Below, piece by piece: positions 52,691-64,000 of a DNA stretch of 64,000 bases. Numbering within the stretch: the first letter of the stretch is position 1; every line of letters begins with the position of its first letter. Made by a program: the position numbers and the translations under genes. This DNA comes from Arthrinium phaeospermum (Eukaryota; Ascomycota; Sordariomycetes; Amphisphaeriales; Apiosporaceae): positions 682,001-746,000 of the forward strand of contig QYRS01000001.1 in the NCBI GenBank assembly GCA_006503535.1. Reading direction: 5' to 3'. The notes under the pieces are model-generated. The model saw only the letters and a program-made list of their open reading frames with translations. It ran no database searches and had not been told where the DNA came from.

Positions 52691-53439
52691 TATTAAGTAA
52701 AATATAAAATAAATAGTTTTTTAATAATAAAAATAATTATAGAATAACGTTTATATATTTATAAAATAACTTTTTAGTTACGTATATATATAATAATATA
52801 ATAATTATAACTATTAAATTTAAAAGATTTATTATTTATTATAAATTAAGTAAAAAGAGTACCGTTAAAGGGTTTTTTTAAGGGCTTTTTAAGTAGTTTT
52901 TTTAAAAGTTTTTAAAACGGCGGTTTATTTTTTACCGCTTTCTTAATAAAATATTTTAAAAAACTTATTTAAAATATAAATATAATAACGGTTTTAATTT
53001 ATCGATACTTTTAAATTATTTAAATATTTATAAACAATTATAACGCTATTTAATCGAAATTAAATAAAGCTTAAATTTCTTTTTTAAATACTTTATATTT
53101 TAAATAAATTAATAATATATATCGTATTATTTAGCGGTTTTTATAGTTATATAATAATAAATTAATTATTTATATTTATTATAAATAATTTTAAAGGTTA
53201 ATTTTATTTATTTAAAATTAAAAAATAATAGTTATTATAATACGTTTTAAGCCTTAATATCGTAATAATATAACTTTTTCGAGCTATAAAAAGCAGTAAT
53301 ATAATATTTTTTTATAAGGTATATTTTTTTTTATTAGTTTATTATTAATTTATAATTTTTTTATTAATATATATTATATAATTATTATTATAAATAAATA
53401 TTAATTAATAATAAGCTATAATAAATTTTATAATAGGTA

Positions 53440-53690
53440 TTTCCCCGATAATTTAAAGGGTTTAAGTTTAAATAGTATTTATAAGAACGGTCTAGCTTTG
53501 TTAATAGTGGCCCCCGTAGCGGCTAATATCGTTTAGGCTTCTTTTTTTATAATTAGTTCCGGGGTAATACCCGCGGCTTGTTTTCGGGTAAGTTTAAGGG
53601 TAATTAATACTGTAGGTAGCGCCGTCGGTCCTATATTCGGCTTTAGGGAAGTTTTTAAGATAGTTAATAATATTAGTTTAATAGCCGGTT
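53440..53690 (+). other. less mutated island in M
   Basis: About 250 bp with much higher G+C than its surroundings, for example gtggcccccgtagcggc and gtaggtagcgccgtcgg. G and TpG are kept while CpA is lost, so mutation hit plus-strand C only. It matches P at 60,111-60,170 and is bounded by 12-bp arrays. Confidence 0.6.
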
Positions 53691-56600
53691 TTAAAGTAAA
53701 TTATTAGGTAAGTTTTAAAATAATTTTTAAAATAAATAATATCACCGATAACACTGGCGGTTTAATAACTAATTTTAAAGTAAATTATTAAATAAGTTTT
53801 AAAATAATTATCGCCATTAATAAATATATTATAATATAAATAATAATAATAATAATAATTATTTTAATAGCTAATAATAAACTTTAAAGTTTAAATATTA
53901 TTTATATATATAATATATATTCCTAAATAATAATAATAACTATAATTAATACTTTTACAACTTTTTTAATTAATTAATTAACCTTTTTATTATTAAAAAT
54001 ACTTATATAAATTAAAATTTAATAAATATTAACCCATATATCTTTTTTATCGCTTTTTTATAATTATTAAAGCTATTTCGAAATTTATATTAAAAATTAT
54101 TAATTAAATTAACGTTAAAATTATATAAAAAAAGCAATAACGATTTAATTATTAATAAAAATATTAATACATTTAAATTATTTAATATAAAAATTAAAAG
54201 TAATTTTTAAAAATATATAAATTTTTTTTAATTCAATTAAATATATTATAAATTATATAAATATATTTATATATCGTTTTTAATTTTATTAATTAAATTA
54301 TTTAAGAAATTAATAAATAAATTATTATTCTTATATTATTATATATTTATTATTATTTATATAAAAAATTAATAATTTAACCCCGAATTCTTTTATACAG
54401 TTATAATAAATTTTATTAATTTTTTTTCTTTTTTTTATTATCGTAATAATACGATTTTATTATAATTTAATAATAAATAAGTAAATAATTTTAATTAATA
54501 ATTATATTTATAATAAAATTTATAATATTTAATAAAGCGAATAAAAAAGGATTATTAATAAGTTTTATAAATTATATCGAAAAAAACGTATCGTATTTCG
54601 TCGTTAAAAGGTTTAAATATAATTAAAAATAAATTATATAATTCATTAAAAAAAATTATTATTTAATAATATATATATTTCCATAATTATTATTAATTAC
54701 GTAATAATTTTTAAATTATTAATAATTATTTATAATATTTTTATTATAATTATTAAACGCTATAAAGTATTATTTTATAATATTTTCTTAAAAGATTTTT
54801 ATATAATTAATATTATATTATATTATAATATATAATTTATAATATTATTATAACTTAATATAATTATCGGAATTATAAAGTATTGTATTTTTAATAAGCG
54901 TTAAAAATAACGTAGAAATTATATATTAATATTTAAACTTTTTTAATAATAATTATTATATAATAATATTATAAAAAGCCCGGATTAAATTAAATATTAA
55001 AATATTATAATTTCTTTATTAATTTAATTAATTAAAATTTAAATATTTAAATATATTTTTTTAATAAAATATTATTAAGGTTTATAATAATTAATACGCC
55101 GATTTTAATAATTAATATTATATTTTTATTAAATATATTTTTAACGTTACCCCGTTTTATTTAAAAATATATAAATTTATATTTATTTAATATAAAAACG
55201 TATTTATATTTTATCGTTTAAATTATTATTTTATTATATATATTTTTAATACTTTATAATTATTTACAATATTACGGTTAATAATTAAAATATTTATATT
55301 ATCGATTTAAATTATTATTAATATAAAAAATTACCTTATAAATTACCTAATAATATACCCTATAATATACCTTATAAAATATTATTATTAATATCGATAC
55401 TAATAATAAAGGTTATTCCCGAAACTTTTAAAATTACCGTATTAATTATACTTATTATAAAGGTATTTTTTTTTAAAATATTATCGAAAAAATCCGCGTT
55501 ATAAAAAAGCTATAATAATAATAATAATAATAAATTTTAAAAAATATTATAATTTTAAATAATTTAATTAAATTCCCTTTTTAATAATTTAAACTTTATA
55601 TAATAATTTTTTAATTAATTTTAAATTTAAAATATAATAAATATTAAAAAGTTATAACGAATTAAATAATCGATAAATTTAATATAATTAATATTATTAA
55701 ATACTTTAAAAACATTTAATATTAATAATATAATTATTAAATATTTCTTTTTATTAATAAAGTTATAAATTTTATAAATATATTTTAATAAAATATAAAT
55801 AACGTATTTAATAAATCTCGTTTTATAAGCTTTTATATAATTTTATAATAAAAAGTAAAAAGTTTTAACGTAATAATTTATCTATTTTATAATAACGAAT
55901 TTTAAAGCTTTATTAAAAGTTTTTAAAAAGGCGATAAGTTTAAAAAATTTAGCTTTAATATAATTATTTTTATTTAATTTCTTTAAAATTATAATAAAAA
56001 AGTTTTTAAAAAGGTAAAAATTTTTAAAAAATAATAATTAAATAACGGGTATAATATCGATATTAAAATATTTATTAAAATTTAAAGGATATAATTAAGG
56101 ATTTTAAAAGGTTTAAAATTTTTATATAATTTAAAACGAAAAATAATTTAAATTATTTTATTTTTAATAAATAATAAATAATTAATAAAAGTATTAAATT
56201 TTAATTTAAGGCTTAAATTTATAATATTAAAGATATTTAACGGTTTTAAAAAAAAAATATTATTAAACGCCTTAACTTTTCTTTTAAACGTAATAATTCT
56301 TTTAATAATAAATATAACGTTTTAATTAACTACGTTTTAACCTTTTACTTTTATTATTTTAATTAAACCTTAAAAACTTTTAAATCCTTCGACGCAAGCC
56401 TTTATTACTTTTTTTTATTAAGATTTAATAAATAATTTTTTATTATAACGGCTTTTTTATTACGAGCTTTTCGATATAATTTCTAATTAATTAATATCTT
56501 ATCCCGCTATCATTTCTTTTAAAACTAATTCGTTTTTTAATATTTAATTTTATACTTTATTAAAAAATTTAATTAATAATAAATAATAAAATTTATAATA

Positions 56601-59480
56601 AATATTATATTTTTTATTATAACTTAAAAAGCTTTTATAATTAAATATATTATAATAAATATTTATTTATTAATAAATTAACTAAAATTATAAGTATTTA
56701 AAAAAAAGGCAGGATTAAAATTTATTTATCGATATATTTTATTATAATTTTTAAAAAGGTTTAAAAAATATTTATATTATTTATAATTATAAAATTATAT
56801 AAATAAATTAATAATTTAAATAATAATTTAATTTTTTATTATTCGATATTTTACAAATCGGCCGACGGCCGCCGTATTATAAATAAATAAGTTAATAAAA
56901 AAGGCGAAAATATATTCCTTTTAAGTATAAGTTTTTTTAATAATATAATTTTTAAAATTTCGATTTTAAAAAAGTTTTTAAAATATAAAAAGCTTTCGCG
57001 TTTTATATCTTTATTATTTAAATCTTTAACCGCTTACTCGGGAAATTTTATATTAAAATTTCTTATAATAATTTATTTAATTTTAAATATTATAAAATAA
57101 TTTATTTTAAAACGTATCCTATAATCCTAATAAATAATAATAAGCCCCTTAAAAATATAAATAACCGATTAATTTTTTAAAAGTATATTATAAACGTTAT
57201 ATATATAAAAGATATAAGTAATAATAAAGATTAGACCGTTAAACGCGAAGGCGGAGTTAATAAAGTTAATAATATTATAAATAATAATTAATATAATTAA
57301 ATATAATATAATTAATAAAAGAAATTTATAATTAATTAAATTATTTATTAATATAAAAAAACGCCGGGTTATTTAAATCTTATTAAAAATAATTAAAATA
57401 TAAAAACAATTATTATTAAATTATAATTATTATATTTTAAATAATTAATTTAAAATTTTTATATAATAATATTATAATTTAAAATAAAAGGGTTTTAGAA
57501 AAAAGGCGTTATTATAAAGTTTTTAAATTTTTATATATTATTTATAAAATTTATAATATAAATATATTATTTATTATATTATTAAAATATCGAATTTAAT
57601 TCGATCGATATTATTTTTTTTTATTTTTTATAATTTAATATATATATCTTTATTTTTTATTTTATAAACTTCGATTTAATATTATTAATTATTATATTTA
57701 ATTTATAAAGTGTAACGTAAATAATATTATTTTTCTATTTAATAAACGTTTTTAAAAGGCCGTAAATCTTTTTTATTATTTTTTAAAGTATAATTATAAT
57801 AATTACGAAAAAGGCCGTAATAAAGAGTTTATTATTTATATCCGCGTTAGTTTTAACGCGGACTTTATAGATAAAGATTTTAGTTTTTTATTTCTTAATT
57901 ATTATAAATTTTAAAGGTTTAAAAGGATTTTATTAATATTAATAAATGCCGTTAAGGTTAATATTAATAATAATAACTTTTTATATCTAATCGAGTTATT
58001 TATAAAATTCGGTTTCGTAATTATAAAAAAAAATTTTAATTTAAATCTTATTCTTATTTTTTAAACTATTTAAAAATATTATTAAAAAAATTATTAATAA
58101 AGGCGTCGGTTTTAACGTTATTTTAAATCGGATTTATAATAAAAACTCTATTTATAAAGAGGTCCGACTTTAAAGTATATTATAAAGTAAGCTATTAAGT
58201 AAGCTTTAAAATAATAAGGTTAATAATAATATCCGCCGGCGTTATTAATAGTAATAATAACCCTTTAAAAGCCGGCGTTAATAATATAGGCGGCTTTTTA
58301 AAAGTTAATAATATTAAAAGGGTTAACGGTATTAAAGGTAATTTTTATATTATAAAAGCTATCGAAATTATTAATAGGGTAAAAGGAGTTATAATAAGGA
58401 TAGCGGTAATTATAATAACTAATAACGATACCTTAATAATTAATTAAAAATAAATTTATTTTTAAAAACTTTAACAACTTTTTAACGTTTTATTTCTAAT
58501 AATCGTATTTAAAGCTTTAATTATTATATTAATTTCAATAATTAATATATTTAAATACATTATAAAAAAAATAAATAAGGTATTTTTTTATATTATAAAA
58601 ACTTAAATAAAACTATATAAACTATATATAATAATATATTAAATAATAATATAACTATATTTTTAATAATAAAGATATTATTTAATTTTATAAATTTATT
58701 ATATTATTTAATTATATAAATTTTATAAAATTAAAAATAATCCGAAAAAAATCGATTTATTAATTTAAATTAATTAAATTTAATAATTATAAAAAAAATA
58801 AGTTTAATAACCCCTTCTTTTATTAATTAATTTATAAATAATTTTATTATATTAGAATAAATTAATATTTAAAACTTATAATTATATTATTATTTTTAAA
58901 AGCCGGTTTAAATTAAAAAAAACTATAAAAATAATATAAATTATTATTCTATATAATAAAATAATTATTATAATTAAATTATTTATATTCTTTATTTATT
59001 AATTAATATATTTAATTAATAATTTTATTTAAAAAATAAATATAATATATATTTAAATATCCCCCGATTTAAAAAATATTATATTAAGGATTTAAATACC
59101 GTTATATAATTTTAAAGGTACTAACTCCTTTTAAAGGTTATTAATTAAAGCGTTTATTATTTTAACGTTTATTATATTACTTATTACTTCGATAACTTTA
59201 AAGGCTTCGATTTTAAAGGTTTTTATAATTCATTAAATAGTTTAATTAATATAATTAAAGAAGACCTTAAAATCCTTTTTTATTATATCGAAAAATTATA
59301 CTTTAATAATATTTTTATCTTTTAAAAAATTATAAAGTTTAATTATAATTTTTCGCTTATTTAATATTAAAAAATATTTTTAATAAATAACTTTTATAAT
59401 AAAAATTTAAATATAAATCTTCTTAATAATTAAAAAAGGTACCGCTTTCCTAACCGTTACAGCCGCTTAAATATACCAAC

Positions 59481-59561
59481 TTAACGGGTTACTTTATAAA
59501 TTATTTAATAAATTATTTAATAAATTATTTAATAAATTATTTAATAAAATATTTAATACCG
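59481..59561. repeat. 12-bp unit array in M, strongly AT
   Basis: Tandem aataaattattt units in perfect 12-bp register, preceded by the less mutated form cgggttactttat. Equivalent of 45,150-45,209 in P. Confidence 0.8.
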
Positions 59562-61039
59562 AATTACTTTTAAAGAAAATTTAAAATTATCGTAAATATA
59601 TTTTATAACGTTTTTATAAAATTTACGATTTATTTTTCTTAATATTTTTAAATAATTAAAATTTTATATAAATAAGTTTTTTAAATTTAAACCCTAATAA
59701 TATATAAAAACTTTTTTATAAACGATTTGAAAAAACGATAAAAAAGGAATAAGCGGTTCGACGATACGTTAATTATAAAGTTATTATCGTTCCGTTTTTA
59801 CTAAGATTAAATAATTTATTATAAAGTATTAAATTTTTTAATAATTTTATATATATATTAAAATATTATTTACGGTTTTATTAAAAATCGGTTATAATTA
59901 AGGCGTTTTAATTATTATAATATATTAAAACGACGCTAAAAATCGGCGATTTCGCTATTATATCGTATTAAAACCGTACCGAGATTTAAATTAATTTAAA
60001 ATATAGCGATATATAAATTGGCTTAATAACTAAATTTTTAAACTATAAAAGGCCCGTTTAAAAAAGTTATTTTAAAAATTTTATTCTAACTTTTATTATT
60101 ATTTTTCTATCCTAATTACTTTAAAATTTACTTAAAACGGGCCGCGGATATTACCTCGGAATTAATTATATAAAAAAATTTAAATAATATTAACTATTAC
60201 GAGGATTATTATTAATAAGGCTAAACTATTTTTATAAACCTTATTATTAAAACTTTTTAAATTATTTAAATTATTTAAAAAACATTTATTATAAAGTTTA
60301 TTATAATTTATTATTAATTAATATTTATTTATAATAATAATTATATAATTTATTAATAAAAAAAATTATAAATTAATAATAAATCGATAAATAAAAAAAT
60401 ATTTTACGAAAAAATATTATATTATTACCTTTTACGGTTCGAAAAAGTTATATTTTTATAATATTAAAGCTTAAAATATATTATAATAATTATCGTTTTT
60501 TAATTTCGAACGAGAAAAATCGATTTTTAAAATTATTTATAATAAATTTAAATAATCGATTTATTATTATATAATTATAATAACTATTAAACAATACGAT
60601 ACGTATTATTAATTTATTCGAAATATAAAATATTTAAAAAAAAGGTTTAAATTTTATTTAATTTTAATTAAATAACGTTATAATTATTTATAAATATTTA
60701 AATAATTTAAAAATATTAATAAATTAAAAGCGTTATTATATTTATTTTAAACGGGTTTTTTAAAATATTTCATTTAAAAAGCGATAAAAAATAAATAATT
60801 ACTTCGGAAATTTTTAAAAGAATCGTTTAAAAAGTTTTTAAAAAACCTTTCGGTAGCGTTTTTTTATTTAAATCGTAATAAATAATAAAATTTTTAAATT
60901 TAATAATTATAGTTATTATATTATTATATATAAACGATTAAAAAGTTATTTTATAAACATATAAATATTATTTTATAATTGTTTTTATTATTAAATAATT
61001 TAATTTATTTTATATTTTATTTAATAATTTATTATTAGA

Positions 61040-61583
61040 AATAACTAAGTATTATTTCGAAATAATTATCGGGTAATTTTTTTAAATAATTTTCCCGGGT
61101 AATTACTTTATAGTTTATTTAATAATATACTCGATAGAATTACCCGGCGGCGTACCTTATAATTTATTTTATAACGTTTTATTATTTTAATTATTAATTT
61201 AATTTATTATTAAATAATTATTTTATAATTTACCTAATAATATAATAAACGCGTTGTTTAATTAATTAATACGTTTTTTAATATTAAAAGCGTTCCTCGC
61301 GGGGGGCGTTTATTAGTAGTAATAAGTGTTTTAAAGGGAGTTTATCGGTATACGATAGGTATTTTTAAAGTATTAATCGTTAACGATAAGCGTTCTTTAA
61401 AAAGGCGTCGATCGATAAAAACGAACCATCGCGAGAGCGTCGCGTACGCGTCGCAGGAAACGATATCTAACTATTATCAGTAAATACCGGTAAATTTTCG
61501 TATACCAGCGCTTTAAAATAGTCCGCTACGGCGCTATACGCCGGCCCCAGTACCGTTTATTATTCGACGGATAGCCGGGGCAT
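61040..61583 (-). pseudogene. first reading frame of element P, RIP-inactivated
   Basis: The first ATG on minus is at 61,583-61,581. From there a frame runs with ordinary codon variety to about 61,380; its only stops (codons 8, 9 and about 37, then a TAA near 61,375) are of the CAA/CAG to TAA/TAG kind. The N-terminus reads MPRLSVE and is followed by a region with aromatic and small residues, then an Arg-rich stretch (TRTRRSRDG, about 61,445-61,415). The frame stays plausible into the 12-bp array near 61,170. The counterpart in M (52,195-52,400) has small length differences, so coding status is not certain. No known family recognised. Confidence 0.4.
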
Positions 61584-62579
61584 TATATACCAGTTAGTTT
61601 TAATTATAATATTAAATTTTAATAATTTCAAACTTACGTTTAATATAATTTAATTATTTAAATAACGATTATCTTTATTATTAACTTTTTTTTCTCTGTT
61701 TTTACCGTCCCGGGGAATTTTTATAACACGGAATATATTATCGTTACGATCCCGTTTTTTTAATAAATATATTAATTTTTTTATTTTATTTTTATATATA
61801 TAATATATATCCCTTTTTATAAATAAATAATTCGTAATATATTAAATAAAAATCGTAGGTTTATTAAAAAACGAGAAATATAAAAACGTATAGAAAACTT
61901 ACGAAAATTTTAAAGCGGTAAAAAACGGTAAAAAGGTTAGAATAAAATAATCCGAATTTAATAAATACTTACCGCGGCGAATGTAGGTTAAAGGTTTTCG
62001 AAACGCCGTATAAATTAAGTTTATAAGGTTTAAATTTAATATATTATAATAGTTAATATAATACCGTAGTTTATATAAAGCCTTGCCTCTAGTCGGATTT
62101 TAAATTAATTTTTTCTCTCTTTTTTTCTCTTTCTCTTATATAACGGTACCGGTTTTATCGAAATTATTAAAAACGCTTTTTATAAACGCGTATAATATAG
62201 CGTCGTTATTATTATTAATAATTATTATAATATATAAATAAATATTAAAATATAAATAATATTATAAATATAATAATATAAAAAGAATTAAAATATAATA
62301 GTTTTTTTTTAATAATTAAATATAATATTATTACGAACCCAGAGTTTATTTTAAACCTTATATTATAAGGAATAATAAGTAATTATAATCGAAGGTTATA
62401 ATAAAAAGGGATTTAATATTTATTATTTATTATCGTTAAAAGTTTAATTTTTTTAATTTTATTATTTAAAATATTTATTTATTTTAATACGGAGTTATTA
62501 TTAATTTATATTATTATTTATTTATTCTTTATTCTTTATATTAATTATATAATATATTTTAAAAAAAAATTTAAATAAA

Positions 62580-63345
62580 TAAATATTAATATTTAAAATA
62601 AATTAAAAATTAATAAAATTTATTATTATAATATATTTTTTTTAAATAATTTAATAATAATTTATTAAAATAATAATAATAATTATTAAATATCGCGACT
62701 TTATTTAAAACTTTAAAATTTATAATTATTTAACCTTTTTTTTAATTATATACTTTATATTATATTATAAATAATAAATAATAAAAAGAATTAATTTATT
62801 AATTTATTTAAATTAACTTTTTTTATATAATTTATTATAAATCTTATTAAAAACTTTTATATTTTAACGATTTAATAAATAAAATTAATTATTAAATTTT
62901 TAATTTTATTACTTTTTAATAAATAAAATTTATATTTTAACTTTTTAAAACGTTAATTAAACTTTTATTAATTTATATTTTAAAATATTTATTAATAATT
63001 TTTTAATATTATTAATAAATATTAAAAATTTTACATAAATAAATATTATTAAAAATAACCCTTTTTAATTACGAAATAAGTCTTTTAATATTTAATAATA
63101 AATAATTAATTATAAAATTTTAATTTAAATAAATTATTTATAATTAATTTTTTTATTTTTAATAAATAAATTTATATTAATTATAAAATTTATAAAAAAA
63201 CTAATTTTTTTTATATTTATTAAATTAATTATATTAAAATTTTTATTTATTATAAAAATATTTAATAAAACGTTAAATAAAATAAAATTTCTTTAAAAAA
63301 TATATATTATTTTTAAAATTATATTAAATTTAATATTAATAAATA
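62580..63345. other. relic DNA between A12 and A13
   Basis: A/T tract with few CpG. No gene, tandem array or element end seen. It should contain the right-hand target duplication of A12, which I could not find. Confidence 0.5.
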
Positions 63346-64000
63346 TTATTTATAAAAAACATTAATTTATTATTTATATTAAAAAAAAATTTATATAAAA
63401 CTTATTATTTTTTATATAATAAATTAAATTAAATAAATATATAAATTAATTAATTATATAATAATTAATTAATAATAATCGATAATAATATATTTATTAA
63501 AAAATTATTTATTAATTTTAATTTATTTTTTTAATTTATTTCTTATTTATTAACGTTTTAATATTATTTATTTTATTATTTCGTTATAACGAATTTTTAA
63601 ATAGTAATTAAGAATTAATACGGCTTTTTTTTTATATTTATACGGCTTTTTTTTAACTTTATAAAAATGCGATATTCGTTATTAAAATTATAAAAAATCG
63701 ATCGTTATTTTTTCCGATTTTTTTTTCGCTTTTATTTTTTATTAAATAATAAAAAAAAAGTATAAATATAAATTAATTTTTATTTTAATTTTTAAAGTAT
63801 TATATTAATAATTTTAATAATATCGAGGTATTTTAATTTTAACGAATTAATAAATTAAATAAAATATTTTAATTTTAAAATATTATAATATATAATTAAT
63901 AAAATAACTTTTTTAAAATTATTAAAACGTTTTTTATAAACGCATATAATAACGTTTTATTAATATTAATATTCGCTATAATATATATAAATAAATATTA
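63346..64000 (+). mobile_element. element A, copy A13 (type II core), cut by the window end
   Basis: Plus copy beginning with the same 5' variant as A7 (tataaaaaacattaattt at about 63,351-63,368). It is uninterrupted where A7 is split, which gives the empty site of the chromovirus: tatttatacggcttttttttaac at 63,635-63,657. The rest of the core, including cgatcgttattttttccgattttt, matches 31,748-31,772 in A7. Confidence 0.85.

Larger units (their letters stand above)
51663..60110 (+). mobile_element. unidentified large element, copy M, nested in P in opposite orientation
   Basis: An 8,448-bp copy whose whole length matches P inverted: 60,110 down to 53,670 matches 44,576-51,650, and 53,670 down to 51,663 matches 60,111-62,141 read plus. 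Target duplication attaactac (51,654-51,662) against cctaattac (60,111-60,119) with one unexplained mismatch. Ends tttattaataataataagagtt and, inverted, tagaaaaataataataaaagtt give clear terminal inverted repeats. Read on plus with RIP stops ignored, long frames appear, for example about 56,376-57,270 and 59,200-59,475, and they are supported by parallel codons in P. I do not recognise the proteins. Confidence 0.8.
44576..62141 (-). mobile_element. unidentified large element, copy P, split by copy M
   Basis: The pieces 44,576-51,662 and 60,111-62,141 join to about 8.5 kb once SINE3 and M are removed. It is flanked in A12 by a 9-bp duplication, aataatatt (44,567-44,575) against aacggtacc (62,142-62,150); every difference is C/T or G/A. 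Both ends carry related inverted sequences of about 28 bp (aataataataaaagtta type on the left, agagaaaaaattaattt type on the right). Inverted ends plus a 9-bp TSD resemble Mutator-like DNA transposons, but no transposase motif was found. The likely coding strand is minus: the best reading frame starts at 61,583. Contains several arrays of a 12-bp unit. Confidence 0.75.
44025..62579 (+). mobile_element. element A, copy A12 (type I core), split by element P
   Basis: The 5' part is 44,025-44,575 and the 3' part 62,142-62,579. The start tattttataaaagata aligns with the family hairpin with only RIP-type changes. The break lies in the gtagcggcgccgg region that is intact in A8. The left flank atatattattaaat is the expected duplication, but no matching copy follows the 3' end, so the right junction may be rearranged. 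Confidence 0.75.

Noticed and set aside
56376..57270. A true protein-coding gene on plus in copy M
   Set aside because: The frame contains many TAA codons and no start context. It reads only if RIP stops are ignored, and the deduced residues match no family I know, so it is mentioned only under element M.
44576..62141. A single giant palindrome or a telomere/centromere inverted repeat
   Set aside because: The symmetry is broken in a way fully explained by insertion of one element copy into another, with terminal inverted sequences, a target duplication and a SINE in only one arm.
1..64000. Mitochondrial or apicomplexan genome, suggested by the extreme A/T content
   Set aside because: There are nested LTR, hAT and SINE elements with target duplications, no rRNA, tRNA or respiratory genes, and a dinucleotide pattern of directed CpA loss. 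These fit a RIP-altered nuclear block.

Overview
The window is a block of extremely AT-rich, gene-free DNA from a filamentous ascomycete (Pezizomycotina). Nearly all remaining C sits in CpG or in short strand-biased tracts, CpA/TpG is almost absent, and TpA/ApT runs dominate. This is the signature of repeat-induced point mutation (RIP) taken close to saturation. I find no intact protein-coding gene, tRNA, rRNA or CRISPR array. The species cannot be read from the sequence.

Most of the window can be explained as a nest of transposable elements, mutated but still recognisable by their ends and target-site duplications (TSDs). (1) A 1.2 kb element, here called A, occurs thirteen times (A1-A13) in both orientations. 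It has a hairpin 5' end, an A-rich 3' end, about 14-bp TSDs and two alternative internal cores. (2) A tRNA-derived SINE of about 580 bp with poly(A) tail and 12-14 bp TSDs occurs three times (10.9, 19.2 and 46.8 kb), always with its sense strand on minus. (3) A 6.8 kb Ty3/Gypsy chromovirus with paired LTRs lies on minus at 24.85-31.69 kb, inside A7. (4) A hAT transposase relic on minus at 35.2-32.6 kb is itself split by A7, and its last codons lie at 24.5 kb. (5) An unidentified element of about 8.45 kb with short terminal inverted repeats is present twice at 44.6-62.1 kb: copy M (plus) is inserted in copy P (minus), and P sits inside A12. (6) Unclassified duplicated tracts F, G and R make up part of the older background.

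Layout: 1-5.9 kb decayed relic DNA with repeat R1; 5.9-7.1 A1; 7.1-9.55 relic G carrying a 157-bp unmutated palindromic insert; 9.6-11.5 A2 and SINE1; 11.5-16.9 relic F copy 1 and R2; 16.9-24.2 A3, SINE2, A4, A5 with A6 nested; 24.2-37.5 hAT region carrying A7, which carries the chromovirus; 37.5-43.5 F copy 2 carrying A8, A9, A10 (inside A9), R3 and A11; 43.7-44.0 a G fragment; 44.0-62.6 A12 carrying P, which carries SINE3 and M; 62.6-63.3 relic DNA; 63.35-64.0 A13.

The nesting gives relative ages: hAT, F and G are older than the A copies, and the A copies are older than the chromovirus and P; SINE3 and M are younger than P. The 157-bp insert at 8.55 kb has normal base composition and must be recent or too short for RIP. 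Reading frames were judged only by allowing C-to-T and G-to-A changes, so family names for hAT and Gypsy rest on runs of conserved motifs, not on database searches.
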